From positions 434,001-498,000 of the forward strand of contig NZ_CP084262.1 in the NCBI RefSeq assembly GCF_022879575.1: a stretch of 64,000 nucleotides of DNA, read 5' to 3'. This DNA comes from Caballeronia sp. SL2Y3. Lineage in GTDB: Bacteria; Pseudomonadota; Gammaproteobacteria; Burkholderiales; Burkholderiaceae. Each line of letters starts with the position of its first letter. Positions within the stretch are counted from its first letter, which is position 1. The notes beneath the pieces were generated by a model. That model was not told where the DNA came from, did not search any database, and saw only the letters and a list, made by a program, of their open reading frames with translations. The position numbers and the translations under genes were made by a program. Below are positions 62,869 through 64,000 of this stretch, piece by piece.

Positions 62869-64000
62869 TTACATCGACGCTTCAAGCATCGCCGCGTAGT
62901 CGTCGCTCGTCGCCTCGCGCGGGTTCGTCTTGTGGCTGTGATCCTTCATCGCGCCGGCGATGATGCGCGGGAACAGGTCGCGCGTGACGCCTAGCTCGGC
63001 GAGGCCGCGCGGCAGGCCGAGCGTCGCGGTCATCGCGCGGATGGCGTCGCCGACTTCGTCGCCGGATGCAAGGCCCATCGCCTGCGCGATGCGGTCGAGC
63101 TTGCCTTCCTCCTGCATCGACGGCGCGCTGCGGTTGAACGCGATCACCGCCGGCAAGAAGATGGCGTTCAGCGTGCCGTGGTGCAGCTTCGGATTGATGC
63201 CGCCGAGCGAATGGCTCAGGCTATGCACGCAGCCGAGGCCCTTCTGGAACGCGAGCGCGCCCTGCATCGACGCGCTCATCATGTTCCAGCGCGCGGCGCG
63301 GTCGGAGCCGTCGCGCGTCGCCCGCTCGATGTATCGCCACGCGCGCCACAGGCCGTCGAGCGCGATGCCGTCGGCGGGCGCGTTGAACGCCGGCGCCATG
63401 AACGTTTCGAGGCAATGCGCGATGGCGTCCATGCCCGTCGCGGCGGTGAGCATCGGCGGCAGGCCGAGCGTCAGTTCGGGATCGCAGATGGCGACTTTCG
63501 GCACCACATGCGGCGAGATCACGCCGACCTTGCGGCCGTCATCCAGAATCAGAATCGCGCCGCGACCCACTTCGCTGCCGGTTCCCGCCGTCGTCGGAAT
63601 GGCGATGACCGGCGCGGTCGCCGCCGTGATGCGCGCGAGTCCGCCCTCGATCACGGCGAAGCTCTGCAGCGGTCCTTCATGCGTCGCGCAAACCGCGACG
63701 CCCTTCGCCAGATCGATCGACGAGCCGCCACCCGCCGCAATCACGCCATCGCAGCCGTTCGCGCGATACAACTCGACAGCCGCGCGCACGGCGGCTTCGT
63801 TAGGGTTCGGCGGCGTCGCGTCGAAGACCGGTGCCTCGAACGTGGGACCGAGCGCATCCACGATCTTGTCGAGCAGGCCCGCTGCGCGAATACCCGCATC
63901 CGTCACGATGAGCGGACGCCGAATACCGATGCGTTCGCACTCTCCGGCAAGGAGACGCACGGCGCCGAAGTCGAACTGAATCTGCGTGATGTAATTGATG
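62869..64000 (-). CDS. Iron-containing alcohol dehydrogenase (partial, N-terminus cut off)
   Basis: The frame enters from the right edge as INYITQIQFDFGAVRLLAG, so only a short N-terminal piece is missing of the usual ~385 residues. Group III motifs: GCDGVIAAGGGSSIDLAKG (NAD), IPTTAGTGSEVGRGAIL, GMDAIAHCLETFMAP with metal-binding His, and HSLSHSLGGIN (second His). NAD(P)-dependent oxidation or reduction of small alcohols/aldehydes, e.g. maleylacetate reductase-like or 1,3-propanediol-type enzymes; the substrate is not fixed. Confidence 0.93.
   Translation of the reverse strand, partial: INYITQIQFDFGAVRLLAGECERIGIRRPLIVTDAGIRAAGLLDKIVDALGPTFEAPVFDATPPNPNEAAVRAAVELYRANGCDGVIAAGGGSSIDLAKGVAVCATHEGPLQSFAVIEGGLARITAATAPVIAIPTTAGTGSEVGRGAILILDDGRKVGVISPHVVPKVAICDPELTLGLPPMLTAATGMDAIAHCLETFMAPAFNAPADGIALDGLWRAWRYIERATRDGSDRAARWNMMSASMQGALAFQKGLGCVHSLSHSLGGINPKLHHGTLNAIFLPAVIAFNRSAPSMQEEGKLDRIAQAMGLASGDEVGDAIRAMTATLGLPRGLAELGVTRDLFPRIIAGAMKDHSHKTNPREATSDDYAAMLEASM

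Overview
The window is GC-rich, densely coded DNA of a Gram-negative betaproteobacterium, most likely the Paraburkholderia/Caballeronia branch of Burkholderiaceae. This is inferred from the general Burkholderia style: a DUF4148 secreted protein, an OmpC-like trimeric porin, many LysR/LacI/MarR regulators, an OFA-type MFS carrier with a tiny partner protein, an orphan HiPIP and PaoABC-like aldehyde oxidase genes. No rRNA, tRNA, insertion sequence, phage or CRISPR array was seen. The layout looks like ordinary accessory metabolism on a chromosome or chromid.

Layout. 1-6077: a polyol/sugar ABC transporter locus (SDR dehydrogenase cut by the window edge, SorC-type regulator, two MalF/MalG-type permeases, binding protein, and a divergent MalK-type ATPase) with a palindrome-rich divergent promoter. 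6398-11645: c-di-GMP enzymes (EAL; MHYT-GGDEF-EAL), DUF4148, MarR, and a phospholipase D/cardiolipin synthase. 11714-16161: a DUF4410 lipoprotein-like protein, an SDR, and a two-gene DNA-repair cassette (radical SAM plus DUF4130-UdgX) with a near-perfect LexA box. 16226-18092: small hypothetical and secreted proteins. 18172-25946: a furanose-type sugar locus (aldose epimerase, PhyH dioxygenase, LacI regulator, YtfQ-YtfR-YtfT-YjfF-like ABC transporter) with three matching operators. 25962-34695: iron permease-like protein, TPR protein, a 1625-residue hybrid kinase and an EAL-CBS-GGDDF protein. 34813-38483: DAHP synthase, HAD phosphatase, DMT exporter, small proteins. 38562-44594: hypothetical protein, porin, two GSTs, acyl-CoA synthetase, ECHDC3-like crotonase. 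44840-47571: OFA carrier with 42-residue partner, a 39-residue membrane peptide, HiPIP, DUF4019. 47717-53243: EEP nuclease, M20 amidohydrolase/LysR/MHS transporter group, nitroreductase. 53604-59855: PaoABC-like oxidase and malate synthase G. 59908-64000: tautomerase, class II aldolase, a ten-unit tandem hairpin array, urea transporter, small secreted protein, and an iron-type alcohol dehydrogenase cut by the window end.

How the genes work together. Two self-contained sugar uptake systems each carry their own regulator and visible operators. The radical-SAM/UdgX pair looks like an SOS-induced uracil/base-damage response. The M20-LysR-MHS group looks like an import-and-hydrolyse module for an N-acylated compound. 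Malate synthase G, the OFA carrier and the aldehyde oxidase fit growth on C2 and small organic acids or aldehydes, though nothing in the sequence ties them into one pathway.

The most unusual structure is the tandem array at 60921-61424. Each unit folds into a strong two-tier hairpin. The inner stem stays paired in all ten units and the outer stem is at least partly re-formed with different bases in the diverged ones, while the array overlaps the stop codon of the urea transporter and fills the leader region of the aldolase gene. Other points worth checking are the LacI operator that lies inside the last codons of lacI, the TTG start overlapping a stop codon in the epimerase gene, and the LexA box on the UdgX operon.
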